Assembly: GCA_030762935.1 (NCBI GenBank)
Contig: CM060890.1
Coordinates: 69,306,265-69,370,264, forward strand
Source: Hymenopus coronatus
Taxonomy: Eukaryota > Arthropoda > Insecta > Mantodea > Hymenopodidae
Length of the DNA stretch: 64,000 bases
Direction: 5' to 3'
The position numbers and the translations under genes are program-made. Below are positions 34,269 through 46,104 of the stretch, in pieces. Below the pieces are notes generated by a model that saw nothing but the letters and a program-made list of their open reading frames with translations, ran no database searches and had not been told where the DNA came from. How positions within the stretch are numbered: the stretch's first letter is position 1; every line of letters begins with the position of its first letter.

Positions 34269-35116
34269 TCTTTTGTGTTCCATTCACATGACTTTCTCTA
34301 CATCTGCAGCAAATGTTTGTTAAAAAATTTCGGCTTCTATTTACCTCATGCTAATTGAGAAAACATTAGCAGAAGCAGTATTGTTACTTGCTTCCTTGTA
34401 AGTAGAAGCGAAGTAAAGGAGTACCATACGTTAGAGTCTTAGTCAAAAGCTGGTTGCTATGTGACTGAAGTTTGTATGGACAGGAGTAGACAAATTCCTG
34501 TATGAGAAAATTATAAGTTTCTCAAAGCTGAAACTAAAAATAAACCATGTCTTAAGAACGATCAACACCACGAAAAATGCATATAACATAATTTGTGTGT
34601 AATGTATTCTACATGGTAAGTTTTTGTCCATCTCTTACGGCTTAATAGTTATTGAAAAATCCGTAAAATTCATCCAGAATGATGTAGTCTTCAGAGGCTA
34701 TTCCCAGAAAAGTCAAGATATACATTTTATTTGTCGTGTAAATATCTTTAATGTATAATATTTCAATCAAAATCGTTAGGGCAATTTTTTAGAAAATCAA
34801 AATTTTCGAAAAAAGTTTCATATAAAGGGTAGTTAAGGGTGGGGTATTTTCTTGAAAATCTTCGTGTCGCATCCCTGGAAGATACTTAACTTCAATAGCA
34901 AGTTTGGTATTTTACCAACATTTCGTTTTTGACTTATCGATTTCACAGACACACGGACACGCGAACACACACACGTAACTTTTTCTGAAAATGCTTTTTT
35001 TTGGATAAAGGGGACCCTAAAATATATATTTCCGGTGTAATCTCAATATCGAATTTTTGGGTGGATTGCAATATCTTCTCTATACACTATGTACATAGCA
35101 CGTGTAGAGAAAGTAA
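34269..35116 (+). mobile_element. R1 element, plus, full length
   Basis: Starts TCTTTTGTGTTCCATTCAC, then ACTTTCTCTACATC; tract CACACGGACACGCGAACACA near 34950; ends in hairpin CTTCTCTATACACTATG ... CGTGTAGAGAAAGTAA. Confidence 0.85.
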
Positions 35117-35128
35117 TAAAGTCAGAAA

Positions 35129-35500
35129 ATAATCTATCATGAAGTTATATAAGACCATGGATGGATCCGAAACATGGATTATGACAGTGCAAGCTGCAGA
35201 AATTAGGTTCCTCAGATCAATAGTAGGATACTATAGAACAGTAAAAGACATAATATGGAAATCAGGCAACAATTAAACGTAGAACTAATTACAACAATGG
35301 TGAAATATAGAACAAACTGGAAACAACACCTAATAAGGATGACCGAAAACAGAGTTCCAAAAGCAGTATATAGCTATTTACCATGAGGAAGAAGAAACTT
35401 GGGAAGACCTAGGAAAAGACAGAATCAGCAACAATTTGATGCCGGAACTGACCATAAGGTCTAAACCTGATGAAGAAGTTCTTTTTATTAAACAGAAGTT
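35129..35500 (+). mobile_element. LINE fragment, C-terminal end of RT protein
   Basis: Translation with one frameshift near 35250 gives DGSETWIMTVQAAEIRFLRS, IVGYYRT, then LNVELITTMVKYRTNWKQHL, IRMTENRVPKAVYSYLP and GRRNLGRPRKR. This is the familiar tail (LYG.E.W, E.RFLR...G, RPRKRW) after the RT domain of many arthropod LINEs. At least one in-frame stop. It begins about 12 bp after the R1 end. Confidence 0.75.
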
Positions 35501-36061
35501 AAAATGAACGTGTTCTCATTTCTGGTAATTGCTAAGATTCTTTAAAGATTCACCGTTTCTGAGCGTTTTAATCAAAATTTTAAGTTTAGTTTGTGACCTT
35601 CCGTCCGCTTCCTCATGGCAAATATCCATTGAGCAGCGCAGGGGTTGCAATCCACCGTTCTTATTCTTATCCAATAGCCAAGTATTCCTTATGCCAATTT
35701 CTATCAATATAATCCCCATCTACCTATACTTTCTTCCTAACCTTTATAGAACTTCAAGTATTAATTTATTGTTTCATGGTCATCTTAATTTATACATCTA
35801 CACCAGTACTTGAAAATTCTCTATAATATTATACATTTGCTCTCTACCCTTAAAACTCCACCAGTACTACGACCCTTTGTGATAGAAATATTGTAAATAT
35901 TTGTTAATCAAAATTAAAACCCGAGCTCATGTTGCGTTCATAGTATTCCTAATTTTCCAGGACAAGAACCTTAAGTTGTAGCCCTCTAGATGATTTGACG
36001 CAGTTAACATATTAACTGCATAACCATTATACTTACTTGATGCTAGTAATTGTTTTCTACA
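35501..36061. other. Unassigned AT-rich stretch
   Basis: Chance frames of 67 and 94 residues on opposite strands. Nothing recognised. Confidence 0.4.
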
Positions 36062-36640
36062 ATGTCTATCCCGGATGTATAATGTACCTAGTGGATAGAG
36101 AAGGTATTGTATTCCACCAAAAAGTTCGATAGCAAAATTTCAACGGAAATACATGTTTTGAGACCTCCTAAATCAAATAGAAAGTTTTAGAAGCATGTCC
36201 AAGTGTGTGTTAGTCCGTCTTTCTTGTCTCTATATGTTGGGGGGGGGGGGAGTACAGCTCAAAAACGAAAACAAAAAAACAAACAAACAAAACTTTGTAC
36301 TTAAGTTCAGTATCTGCCAAGGATGTCACAGGACGATTTTAAAAAAATATCCCCCCCCCCAATTACTCTTTAACTTGAAACATTTTTGAAAAATTTGGAT
36401 TTTCTCAAAATTGGCTCTAACGGTTTTCATTAAAATATATATCTTAAACTTTTGGGGAATATCCTCTCAAGACTTCTTCATTCTGGATGATTTTTGTATA
36501 ACTTTTGTATAACCAGTAAACCGTAAGTGATAGGCAAAAGCTTACTACACAAAAATGTTGAACTCATTAAAACACACAATTATTTCTATACACATTTTTA
36601 TAGAGTTAACCGTTTTCTAATTATTCCAAAAACCTATGAG
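36062..36640 (-). mobile_element. R1 element, minus, 5'-truncated
   Basis: Hairpin and GTATTGTATTCCACC at the left, GTGTGTTAGTCCGTC tract, G-run (36238-36250) and C-run (36351-36360), body to about 36640. The 5' third is missing. Confidence 0.75.
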
Positions 36641-37576
36641 CATATGTATATATGTTATTTCTTCTTCGATTTTGATGTCTCTATTCTGCAATATCATTTA
36701 AGTTGCCTCTTTGCTTTTATGTCAAAGTGCAAATTTAAGCTTGGGATTGCAATAGTTTTATGAAATTTTGGTACGGTTTCCTTGCGAACTTTTCTTCTTA
36801 ATGAATCCATCGGGCTAGGAATCTGTAGTGTTTCTTTTCTTGAATTGTTGATATTTCATATGTTAGTTGATTCCTAAAGAACTGAACCTTATTATTTGTT
36901 CCAAAATGTACTTTTGATTGCTATTTTATACTTATAATTGACATTTCTGTGCTGTTTTATTCAGTTTGACCATTGCTTCCTTTTTAAGTTTTCTTTGGAT
37001 TCTGATTACATTCAAATCGTTATTAAATATTGCTATTAAGAGGGATATTTTCATTATGATGTATTTTCGGTTGTCTGTCAATATAATAATTTAAATAATT
37101 AAAGTTCACGGATGTCAAACGTATTTAAAACCAAATCTCCTGCGTAGGAAGCACCTAGCATCCTCTATTACAAGTTAAAATAATAAAGTTACCTATATCG
37201 AGTATCCCACTATAAAGGACTTCTGAAAGTGTGTGGAAAGGTAAATGGAGTAGATATGAAACAAAATTTGAACACAGTATATTGTTTCGGTGTGAAATGA
37301 AAGTAAAACATAGGAGCTGCTAGGAAGATCTCCTTCAACTTTTATAAACACTTCAACAATGCGTTGCAAGTTCGTGAATGTGGCTGTCAGGACTTGGGTG
37401 TTGTGGCTGGATTTCATAGTGGATTTTCTATATCGAGGGCGTTAGCGTGTTTAAAACTGATATTGATACGCCCCTGAGCATGATAAAGTTGATGACATTT
37501 ATATTGATACGGAGAATGTAAGTGTAATTAGCTCCAAAGTCATATTTATGTAAATTTGAAGATACGAATTTCGACG
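36641..37576. other. Unassigned AT-rich stretch
   Basis: No family or gene recognised. Confidence 0.4.
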
Positions 37577-37760
37577 TGGTTAGACCGCTCGCCTTCCCAA
37601 GCGCCCGCATGTGGGATTTGTGGTAGACGAAGCGGTGTCTGAGCGGGTTTTCTCCAGGTCCTCCGGTTTCCCGCACCACTCATTCCACCAGTTGCTACAT
37701 CATAAATTTACTTTTATTTCATATCATCTACTTCCTCATGTTCATGCCCGGCAACGGGAA
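37577..37760 (+). mobile_element. S2-like SINE, subfamily b
   Basis: GTGGTTAGACCGCTCGCC head, CCGCATGTGGGATTTGTGG, TCCTCCGGTTTCCC, then the alternative tail TTTCATATCATCTACTTCC shared with 13078-13262. Confidence 0.75.
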
Positions 37761-38996
37761 GAGTTAGCCAATTACGAATCGAAACTATATTCACATTTAT
37801 CCTAAAAGTGGCGAATACAACGAGCCTCCAAATAAAGACAAATGTTCTCACATATAAACTGTCAACCAGAATTACTCATTTGTGAGTAGTTCCCTTTAAT
37901 AAAAGTGTGTATAGACATTTATTCAAGTTATTATGGAAACACCAAATGTGTAATTATCAAATAACGTGTTTCTTGGAAAAAAAGGCCGTTGTTCAACTAT
38001 CCATTATTGGTCGCATCATGTAAGGCAAAGGAAATACCTTTTATTTCAATGCTTGGAATCCTTCATTATTTAATTACATCTTCTAATAAGCATACTCATA
38101 TTACTACAATATGTAGAACATGTATAATAAAATAACAGCAAGAAGAGAGAGTAAAATCTTAGCGATGATAATAATAAGAAACTTGACGATGTGAGTGTTA
38201 ACATTGTGATAGATCTTTTTAAAATCTGGTTCAAATTCAGCGTGCTTTAAAAGTGTTTATTTTTCCATTTTTGTATATCTTCAGCCTTGAAAAATATCAT
38301 TTAGCTTGAAGTTCACTTGTCTTTTATTCATTTAACCCGAGATTTCATACATCTGAAAGCACTGTCTCAGTTTTATTTCGGAGAATTTGTGTAAGTGAAA
38401 ATGTTGTTTATACATCTATAAGTGCATTTAAATAGGGAATCGATAAAGTTTATTATTATCTATTATTAATAATAATAATATTATTACATTGGTTACGCTT
38501 TTGACCTCATTTAGGATATATACCGATTCATATCCAAACATATCTGAAATTAAAATGAGAATTGTTTTATTGTGTACTCCCAATAGGTTGAAAACCTAAC
38601 TCTGCTACAAATATGACAATGCATTACAATTACAATAATTAAGCATTTGATACTTCATTGGCAAACAGTGTCAAATAACACTCCCTTGAATTACTTTTAA
38701 CCAAGGAGTGAAAATAAATTAACACATATTTTGTATATTACCTACAAATTTACGTATAGTCAGTCTTATTATCTTTGATAATGCATAATAATGAATAGCC
38801 GCTGCGAATACTTAGGATTGTAAAGTCAACAATGACACATCATACATATTATAGAATTTGCCTAAATGTGATTTTTTTCATCCTAGCTGGTTTTATTTGC
38901 TGTTATGCTTATCTTAATGGAAAATACAGACAACAAACTAAAAATATAACAAAATATAAGTTTGTTGCGAATTCTGCATACCGTAAATTAAGGAAA

Positions 38997-39037
<41 letters not shown>

Positions 39038-39180
39038 TGGTTGCTATAATTATTAAAGTAATAGATAGGGATCACAAGTTAAACACTAAAACATTTAAAA
39101 ATATGGAGGCAAAATGGTAATAAAGAGCATCAGGCAAAAAAGTCGTTCGTGTAAATGCCTAAACTTTTAAAGCCACACAC
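37761..39180. other. AT-rich stretch with (ATT)n runs
   Basis: TTATTATC/AATAATAAT runs at about 38445-38485 and a pure (ATT)n run at 38996-39034. No gene recognised. Confidence 0.45.
38996..39034. repeat. (ATT)n microsatellite
   Basis: About 12 uninterrupted ATT units. It produces the poly-Tyr run in a 74-residue open frame, which is therefore not a gene. Confidence 0.95.
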
Positions 39181-40215
39181 GAGGACTGTCCCAGAATCTA
39201 ATAAAGTACAACATCTTTGTTGTTGTTGTAAAAAACATCTTTCTCTACATAGTCTCCTTTCAACTCGATACTCTTTTCCCAAGCGATGTTCAATAGTTTC
39301 GATACCCTGTTTATAGTGAAAACTATCGAGGTGTGCAAAATAGCCATCAACTGCAGACTCTTAACTCTTCATTGTTGGCAAATTTTCTACCACCAAGTCA
39401 TTTCTTAGAGTTTTTAAACAGAAATAATCACAGGGGGCTAAATCTCATGAATAGGGTGCATGGGGAAGCAATTCAAGCAATTGATTTTGGCCATGGCGAT
39501 AATGGACGTGTGAACTGGTGCATTGTCTTGACGAAACAAAACTTTTTTTTTTGCTAAATGCGGCCGTTTTAGTTCGATTTCATCGCTCAAGCTCTCTAAC
39601 AAGTTCGCATAATTTTCGGCTTAGAATATTTATTTATTGAGATAAACAATGGAAATCATCCCGCGTGGGCCCAGACAACTGTTGCCTTTTCCTTCTTTGG
39701 AACCGATTCTCCCCTTCCAATCCACTGTTTTGATTGTTCCTTTGTCTCATGTGTGAAGTGATGAACCCAGGTTTTATCCATTGCTATGAGTCGACGCAAA
39801 AACTCAGCCTCATTGCGGCGAAACATTGCCAAACACTCGACTGAAACATCCTCACGACGCTGTTTTTGTTCCAATATCATCTTGTGGATTTTCTTTACAA
39901 TTTCTGGACTGGTAATTACTGCGATGTTCGTCTTGGCAGCTTGTGCAGCCACTCTTAAACTTTGCCACCCAATATTTCACTGTCTTAAAAGAAGGAGCAG
40001 ACTCCCTCAAAGTATAATCTAGCTCAGCTTTAATATAGTTGGACTAAGACCTCTCAAATGAAAGTATTTTATCACATAATGATGACCAGTTTCATCCATG
40101 TTTACAAATTCGCTGAGAGCATTCACTAATGATGGCTGCCAAAAAATGCTAACCAATGTAAAGTGATAAAATTTCAAATCTAAGCTTTCTAAGGTTGGTA
40201 CTTTTTACCATTGTA
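39181..40215 (-). mobile_element. Mariner transposon pseudogene (D,D34D type), internally deleted
   Basis: Minus-strand reading: HHYVIKYFHLRGLSPT and LDYTLRESAPSFKTVKYWVA (HTH domain, about 40110-39990), then a 98-codon open frame from 39952 with IVKKIHKM joined directly to REDVSVECLAMFRRN, which skips roughly 70 expected residues. The first catalytic Asp is in MDKTWVHHF and ETKEQSKQW follows. Next come the second Asp (RQDNAPVHTS, other frame), the third in APCDYF after a premature stop, and a C-terminal FHYKQGIETIEHR. Frameshifts, stops and the deletion make it non-functional. Exact ends were not fixed; ACGAGGACTGTCCCAGAA near 39180 is a probable terminus. Confidence 0.85.
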
Positions 40216-40960
40216 GTTGTTTGAAACAACCACCATCTACACGTCAGGTGGAGACAGCCCGCGTACAAAAAGAGCAAATGGGTGAGAAATATGCACATAT
40301 TTTTGATGTCTAATCATTTAAATTATACACATTTACTCAAAATAACGTGCCTGATAAATACAGGAAACAGTTAATATAACTCATCAAAACATTATATGAA
40401 CTATATTGTATATTTCATCACTGCACTCTAACTCATTCAACACACATTAGCTTTTACCAGTCATTAACAGTGATTAATTGCCCATAATTACAAAATACTT
40501 TCCCAATTTTTCCTCTTTAGATTGTGACATCCATCATATATTAATTTTTTTGGCATTAAAACTAGTTTTCACTTCTATAGACGTTATAAAACTTGAAGAG
40601 CGCTCGAGTGTCTGGAGTATATTAGCTAAAACACTGTGAATTATTCTTATGCTGATAGATGGAGAATTGTTTTCAGAAATGCCTTTTAAGGGGTTCAGGG
40701 GTCTCAATGTGGTATTTCAATCCTCTACCTCTTTTAAATATGTAGTAGAGAAAACAACATTTCCGGATCCAATTAATTTTTTTAGGATCGTTAGCACCCT
40801 TCTATAAGCAAATAATTTCTCAGAATAGCTTATTCTGACAGTGATATTTTCTGTCTAATGTCGCATGTAATTACCCAATGAATAGTCACATATTTTGCAA
40901 AGGAGAGAAAAATAGTTTTGTTCCGAAGCAGGAGTTTCAAGCTACGTTTCTGCACCCTCT
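40216..40960. other. Unassigned AT-rich stretch
   Basis: No family or gene recognised. Confidence 0.4.
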
Positions 40961-41240
40961 ATCCTTTAAATACAACTCTACTTAGGTGGTGGGATGGTGT
41001 GGAAGTTGTCTGTAGGATCCAAGGGGTTTGGTGAAACTGGGGTGAGGAATCCTAGCGCTCGCTGTCTAGTTGAGGAACTGCTTGGACTATGTTAGGCACC
41101 CTCCACGGTGGCTCTTTCACCACAGTTCGATTTCGGCCGCACGCCGATAATTTTCTATCATTCTATTCTCCTGTAGTCTAACGCACCATAAGTGTATAGT
41201 GGCTGCAGTATTGAACCCCGCCTGTGGAATGACACACAAA
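40961..41240 (-). other. GC-richer segment with exon-like start (speculative)
   Basis: On the minus strand, GTGTGTCATTCCACAG is a good 3' splice site followed by an open 33-codon stretch ending YRRAAEIELW and stop near 41117. The right-hand half has weak similarity to the S1 SINE body (GCGCT ... CCTCACCCC ... TCTACAGAC-like order). It may be an old SINE copy and not an exon. Confidence 0.2.
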
Positions 41241-41299
41241 CACACACATAATACATAATACTTCCTACCTTTTAGAGCTCTTAGTAATGTTTTAACTAG

Positions 41300-41345
41300 T
41301 AATAATAATATTAATAATATTAATAATAACAATAATAATCATAAT
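41300..41345. repeat. Imperfect (AAT)n repeat
   Basis: AATAATAATATTAATAATAT-type run with interruptions. Confidence 0.8.
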
Positions 41346-41411
41346 AGCAGCAACAACAACAATGATAAGAGAACAACAATATTCGTACCCTTTAGTTAAA
41401 ATTTAGTTTTA

Positions 41412-41622
41412 TTTATGGACGCTCTTTAAGTGTTTTTATTCTTAGCGTCCCATTCTTTTTGGGCGTGCGTGTCACTTAATTGTGATCAGATGTTTTTGAG
41501 GTTTTTTTAGGCAAAATAAATCTGGAACATGGGACCATCGGTTTTACTCCCTTTCCGAAGGAAGCTAAGGATTTTTACACTCGAAAAATAACCCTTCGCC
41601 GGGTTTGAACCAGAGACTAGCA
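41412..41622 (-). mobile_element. S3 SINE, minus, diverged and head-truncated
   Basis: TTATGGACGCTCTTTAAG, TTAGCGTCCCATTC, GGTTTTACTCCCTTTCCGAA and CCGGGTTTGAACC are retained. The tRNA head stops after the box B/T-arm remnant. Confidence 0.8.
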
Positions 41623-42282
41623 TGTCATCTATTTTAAAGGACGGAAGCTCTTTTTATTCCGAAATAGGGTTTTCCATCTCCGTTTTTACCTTTTACCTTT
41701 CAGTGCTGCTTACTAATCTGCACTAGTGCAGTAGGAGGGTATTTCCTTTTCTACAGCGAATTGTATAATTCATTTTGCTATACTTATAAGAAATTACGTT
41801 GCTTTCTATTATTACTACAAATAAGAATGCATTATTTTTAATGTTCGTTTAGTCCATTAAGAGCATGACCATCCTCATTACGTAGATTTACTTTTACGTT
41901 TTGTTTCATTTTAGTATTACCATATAAAATCACTAAAGAGCTTACCGGCTCTTTCGCAAGCTTTCTAATGCCCGTTTTTGTATGCTTGGTTGTTAGAGCT
42001 GCATCAGAGAATATTTACGTTACTTATACTCTCTTTGCTTTCAGTTTTACTGCACTGAGCCCTGGAAAGTCCAGACTACTACATTAGCAAACATGTTTTA
42101 TATAATTTTCTTCAACTACAAAGCGTGCGAGCTGCAACCTGTACAGAAAATAAAGCTACTCAAATTATAGAAACTAAGGGAAGACATTCTGAAATCCACT
42201 GTTTTATTTATTAGGAATGTTTTCCTAGTGTGTTTCACATTGTACCACTTTGATTCTACTTGTTTCTGTGTGTGACAGCGAG
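41623..42282. other. Unassigned stretch
   Basis: No family or gene recognised. Confidence 0.4.
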
Positions 42283-42573
42283 ATGAAAAGAAAAAGAGAG
42301 GAAATGGAAGCGAGTGATAAACGTGCGAGAATAAGAATATAGAAATTAGAAGCATATACATAGAAGATATGTTATTTTTCTGACTATTTGGATTATGATT
42401 TAATTGTTTCTTCCACACCAGTCGTGAGTAGGACAGAAGTTAGAGAGATCGAAAAATTAGAAGCATATACATACAAGATATGTTATTTTTCTGACTATTT
42501 GGATTATGATTTAATTGTTTCTTCCACACCAGTCGTGAGTAGGACAGAAGTTAGAGAGGTCGAATTAGATTGA
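42283..42573 (+). other. Open frame with internal 111-bp tandem duplication (pseudogene or chance)
   Basis: From ATG 42283 the frame reads MKRKREEMEASDKRARIRI, meets TAG at 42340 and TAG near 42361, then stays open to TGA at 42571. The open part contains the same 37-residue unit twice (each with YFSDYLDYDLIVSSTPVVSR). It comes from an exact-length in-frame DNA duplication at 42343-42453 and 42454-42564. A CTGTGTGTGACAG acceptor-like site precedes it. No family recognised. Confidence 0.25.
42343..42564. repeat. 111-bp tandem duplication
   Basis: Two adjacent copies differ at only a few bases (ATACATAGAAGATATG against ATACATACAAGATATG, and GAGATC against GAGGTC). Recent duplication. Confidence 0.9.
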
Positions 42574-43851
42574 TAAACTCATCACCATTGCACGAATTTA
42601 CACCACGAGTTTTCTTGTTTGAACCAAAATGCTCTCAGCACTGAGCTACCATGAAAAGATGTACTAAATTCTGCAACCGATTCACGTTTAAATCTGGCTA
42701 TAGTAATGAATTTTTCAGCCTGACTCCACTTCTCTGAGTTTATTTGACTGTTTTCAATATAATTAATTATTTACATTGAAATAATATACAGACTATTTTT
42801 ATCTAACAAGCAAATATTTCAGAGCTTGTTTTACAAGAAATGTATTTTTTTGTGAAATATGGCATTGTGTATGAAGCTTCAGGTTTGTAAAACAATCGTA
42901 ACCACTTCACTTCACAACTTTAAAGGATATAGGTTAAAACTAAATTATAATCAAGAATTGTACAATCCAAATAAAAGTATAGCTTCATTATATGAATTCC
43001 TTAGTTCTTAATTATATTTTGTATTATGTTTATTCTGTTTTATTTATATTTGCTGTCGTGTATATCATCATGGTTTAGACCTACTGACCTGTTCCATCTC
43101 CAGATGGAAATTGTTCTCTTCGTCGTTTCCCAGCCTTGCCGGGATATCTGTGACTTCCTGGATTATACTGTAATATTGCGCCGTTCATCCACATAATAAT
43201 GATCGTCGATGTAAATAATAGTACAACTGAAATTTTCATAACTGTCATTTGCTTGGGCGATTGGTCGAGATTTCTGATGCCGTAGTTTTATTGTTTATTG
43301 TTGGTGCACCAATATGTCGTGGTTTTATTGTTGCCACGTTAGGATGCTAATATGTCGCAGTTTACTCCTGGTATCACATTGTTGCGACAATATGACGCTA
43401 TCAGGTGAGTCTACTTGGAGTTGGTCGAGGTTTAATGCTCGCGAAATTCTCTACAATAAGAATGTACATACCTTGCAGATTCCCTTTGTTGCACTGGCTA
43501 GTCTCGTTCTTTTAGACCATGAGTTGTCTCTTGCTCAGGGGGGAAAGAATAACAAAAGTGTGTAACACTTGGTAGACTCAAATAAAAATTATTTCACTTA
43601 ATTTCACTGATGATTTCTTTTATTGATAATCTGTGGTTGGATTGAGGCACTAACCCTGCGAGCGACTCCCGACATAACCGATTGCGAACTTGATGATATA
43701 ATTTTGTTTAAGTGCTGTTTCCACTTTGACTGAGTTATTATATTTTTACGCTCGTCACCGTAATCTTGATTTTCACGGTCCGTATAACATTTACGGTAAT
43801 AATTGCCCTTCAGATTAGATTATAACACACCGATTTCCTACACTGGACGCC
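42574..43851. other. Mostly unassigned; S5-like piece near 42645-42730
   Basis: GCACTGAGCTACCATG (inverted S5 box A) and, in the opposite sense, TTTTTCAGCCTGACTCCACTTC occur within 100 bp and look like scrambled S5 parts. Nothing else is recognised. An 83-codon frame at 43314-43565 has no identifiable domain. Confidence 0.35.
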
Positions 43852-44007
43852 GCGCATACACACACGGACCTTTTTCTTAAAATACTTTTTTTGGATACAG
43901 GGGACCTTATCACATATATTTCCGGTGAAATCTCGGTATCGAATTTTTTGGTGAAGTGCAATACATTCTCTATACACTATGTACATGGTGCGTATAGAGA
44001 AAGTAAA
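43852..44007 (+). mobile_element. R1 3' end fragment, plus
   Basis: Starts in the CA tract (ACACACACGGACC) and runs through GGTGAAATCTCGGTATCGAA to a well-preserved terminal hairpin ending GTATAGAGAAAGTAA. Confidence 0.85.
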
Positions 44008-44011
44008 AATA

Positions 44012-44068
44012 AGTTGTTTGTGGAACAGCTAGGAAAGGTCATTTGAATGAAACTCATCAGACTTTAAT
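44012..44068 (-). mobile_element. R1 5' end fragment, minus
   Basis: GTTTGTGGAACAGCTAGGAA, AGGTCATTTGAATG and CTCATCAGACTTT match the R1 5' end inverted. It abuts the preceding 3' fragment. Confidence 0.6.
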
Positions 44069-44954
44069 ATGGCATTTCACTCAAAATCTACACTTCATTT
44101 TTACTTAATGCAGAATTTCATTGCTAGCTAAAACGCTTTTACCTCTTTTGCAAGTATGTTTCTGTTTTTCGTGGAGATTGGAAATCGTTTCACCAATAAT
44201 CGCTGGGTAAAGGACACTAAATTGATAAAAAGCAACAATTATTAAAACAAAAAAATATTAAAACATTGTGCTTCAGCACATCAAAATACCTGGGTTAAGA
44301 AGGCATAAGGCTCACCTAGCAAAACTAGAGATCTTCGTTGTGGGTCTGCTTCTTTGTCTCTTGAGCACTGTTGACACTGAAAACATTCACCTCGCATCTT
44401 GCCTGAATTCACAAGCGTCGACACTGTAAGACGGGGTTAAGATACTTCTGCCACCACCAATTCATGAAGGCAGGGACATTGTATAGCGATGTTGAACTTA
44501 GTCCTGCCATCCAATATTTCGTGCAAGTAAGCGTTTCTGACTCCATTGTTACCAACAGCCTTCAGAATTCATTTCATGATATGAAAGAAAAAGCAGAATT
44601 GGCGCGTAACACATTAACTCCAAACTATAGGTTGAAAATAGAAATCGTGAGGCACTGCGTAGCTAGAGTTATGCTACCTAAATAAAATAAACGTAAAGAA
44701 CATAAACAATGAATAATTGTAAAACAAAAATTATATAAAATATTCAAATATTTAATGATATTAATCCTACAATTTGGATTACATAGTGAATAAAAGTAAA
44801 CCGTATTTAATTTAATTTTTACTTGTTTTCGTTGGAATAATTAAAAGTGCTAAAATTCCTTTTTCAACATTATAACCGGATTATCTCTTAATCCAAACTG
44901 ATTAAAAGCTCAATTTTTAATAATATTATAATATATATTTATATTATATATATA
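44069..44954. other. Unassigned stretch
   Basis: A 73-codon frame at 44464-44685 (MKAGTLYSDVELSPAI...) has a coding-like composition but no recognised family or splice context. Confidence 0.35.
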
Positions 44955-45455
44955 TTTGAATGGTCTTTGTAGATTTCTTCATTTTGGATAACTTTTGCAT
45001 AATAGAATAACAGCAAGAGATATAAACATCTCTGTACCCTCAAACGTATATTTGGTTAGAGTACAAAAATCGTATTTGTTACCTTTCTATTATTTAACTG
45101 TTTTCGAAATATTGTTTGCTATTCAATTACATTTTGTTATACTTTTCTCAAATGGGAAGTCATCATTCGTTTTTATTTTATTTTTATTTTTTTTCTCTTA
45201 CTCCTAGCCATTGAAAAGGAACTGGTTTTCAATATCACCACAAAACGACCGTGTTTTATAGGATTTGACTATCGTTTTATGTTAATTAATTTCATTTCTT
45301 CCATTATATCTACAAGGAAGTAAGTAAACTCTCTACTTCTGCTAATGTTTATCTCAATTAGTAGATACAGAAATGAATTACATACAATAATACGTTTTGG
45401 TAGTAATGTTTTGTTACTGAATAAGTAATATGGTTTTGTAAATGTAACATGCTTT
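44955..45455 (-). mobile_element. R1 fragment, minus, diverged 5' half
   Basis: ATTTCTTCATTTTGGATAAC, ACTGTTTTCGAAATATTG, TTCTGCTAATGTTTATCTC and the worn 5' end (GTAAATGTAACATG) follow the R1 order. CA tract and hairpin are absent. Confidence 0.6.
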
Positions 45456-46104
45456 TACGACATGTAACTTTACTTCTTCTCTTTTCATCTTAACTTCCTA
45501 ATCATTCAAGTAAAACTATGCTCATTGTAGAAGATCATCAGTTGTAATAAACAGCACCGTTGACGATATTTTGTAAAATGCAGCTACGGAAATGGACTCG
45601 TTTTTCATGATAACAAAGTTTTAATTTATGGACAATGTCACTCTTTAGAGTTCTAATTTTAAAAGTTTAGCAGCTTTTGAATACAGGTAGTGTAACATCC
45701 ATTTGTAATGGAACGGGTATTACATATTTCTTTTTGAATGTAAATTTTTTCATCCCTTTGAATAGGAAAACGGATATTGCAGTAGGGGAAAACATGACAA
45801 ACACCACTGAAATATGTTGCGAGTGCGAAGCAAGTCAGTATTCATATAGACTTTTACACTCGTATACTGTCTTATATATAATATAATCATATAAGTACAA
45901 ACCTGGATTGCTTTGGAGCTGCTCATTCGCCTATAGTAAGTTAGTGAGATAATATGAAGGTCGCCACAATGCAAGCGAACCAGGCAATTAGCTGACATAA
46001 GGTTGGACCAGAAAACACCATTTTGTAGAACATCGTTTCTAATTTGTTTATTAATGCCGTAACAGTACCGTAAGCGGCTATTCTCACTTTTACCTTGTTA
46101 GTCG
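45456..46104. other. Unassigned stretch
   Basis: An open segment after a TTTGAATAG acceptor-like site (KTDIAVGENMTNTTEICCECE, about 45766-45835) is noted but not supported as an exon. Confidence 0.3.

Noticed and set aside
38832..39056. Open frame with a poly-tyrosine tail
   Set aside because: The tail is the (ATT)n microsatellite.
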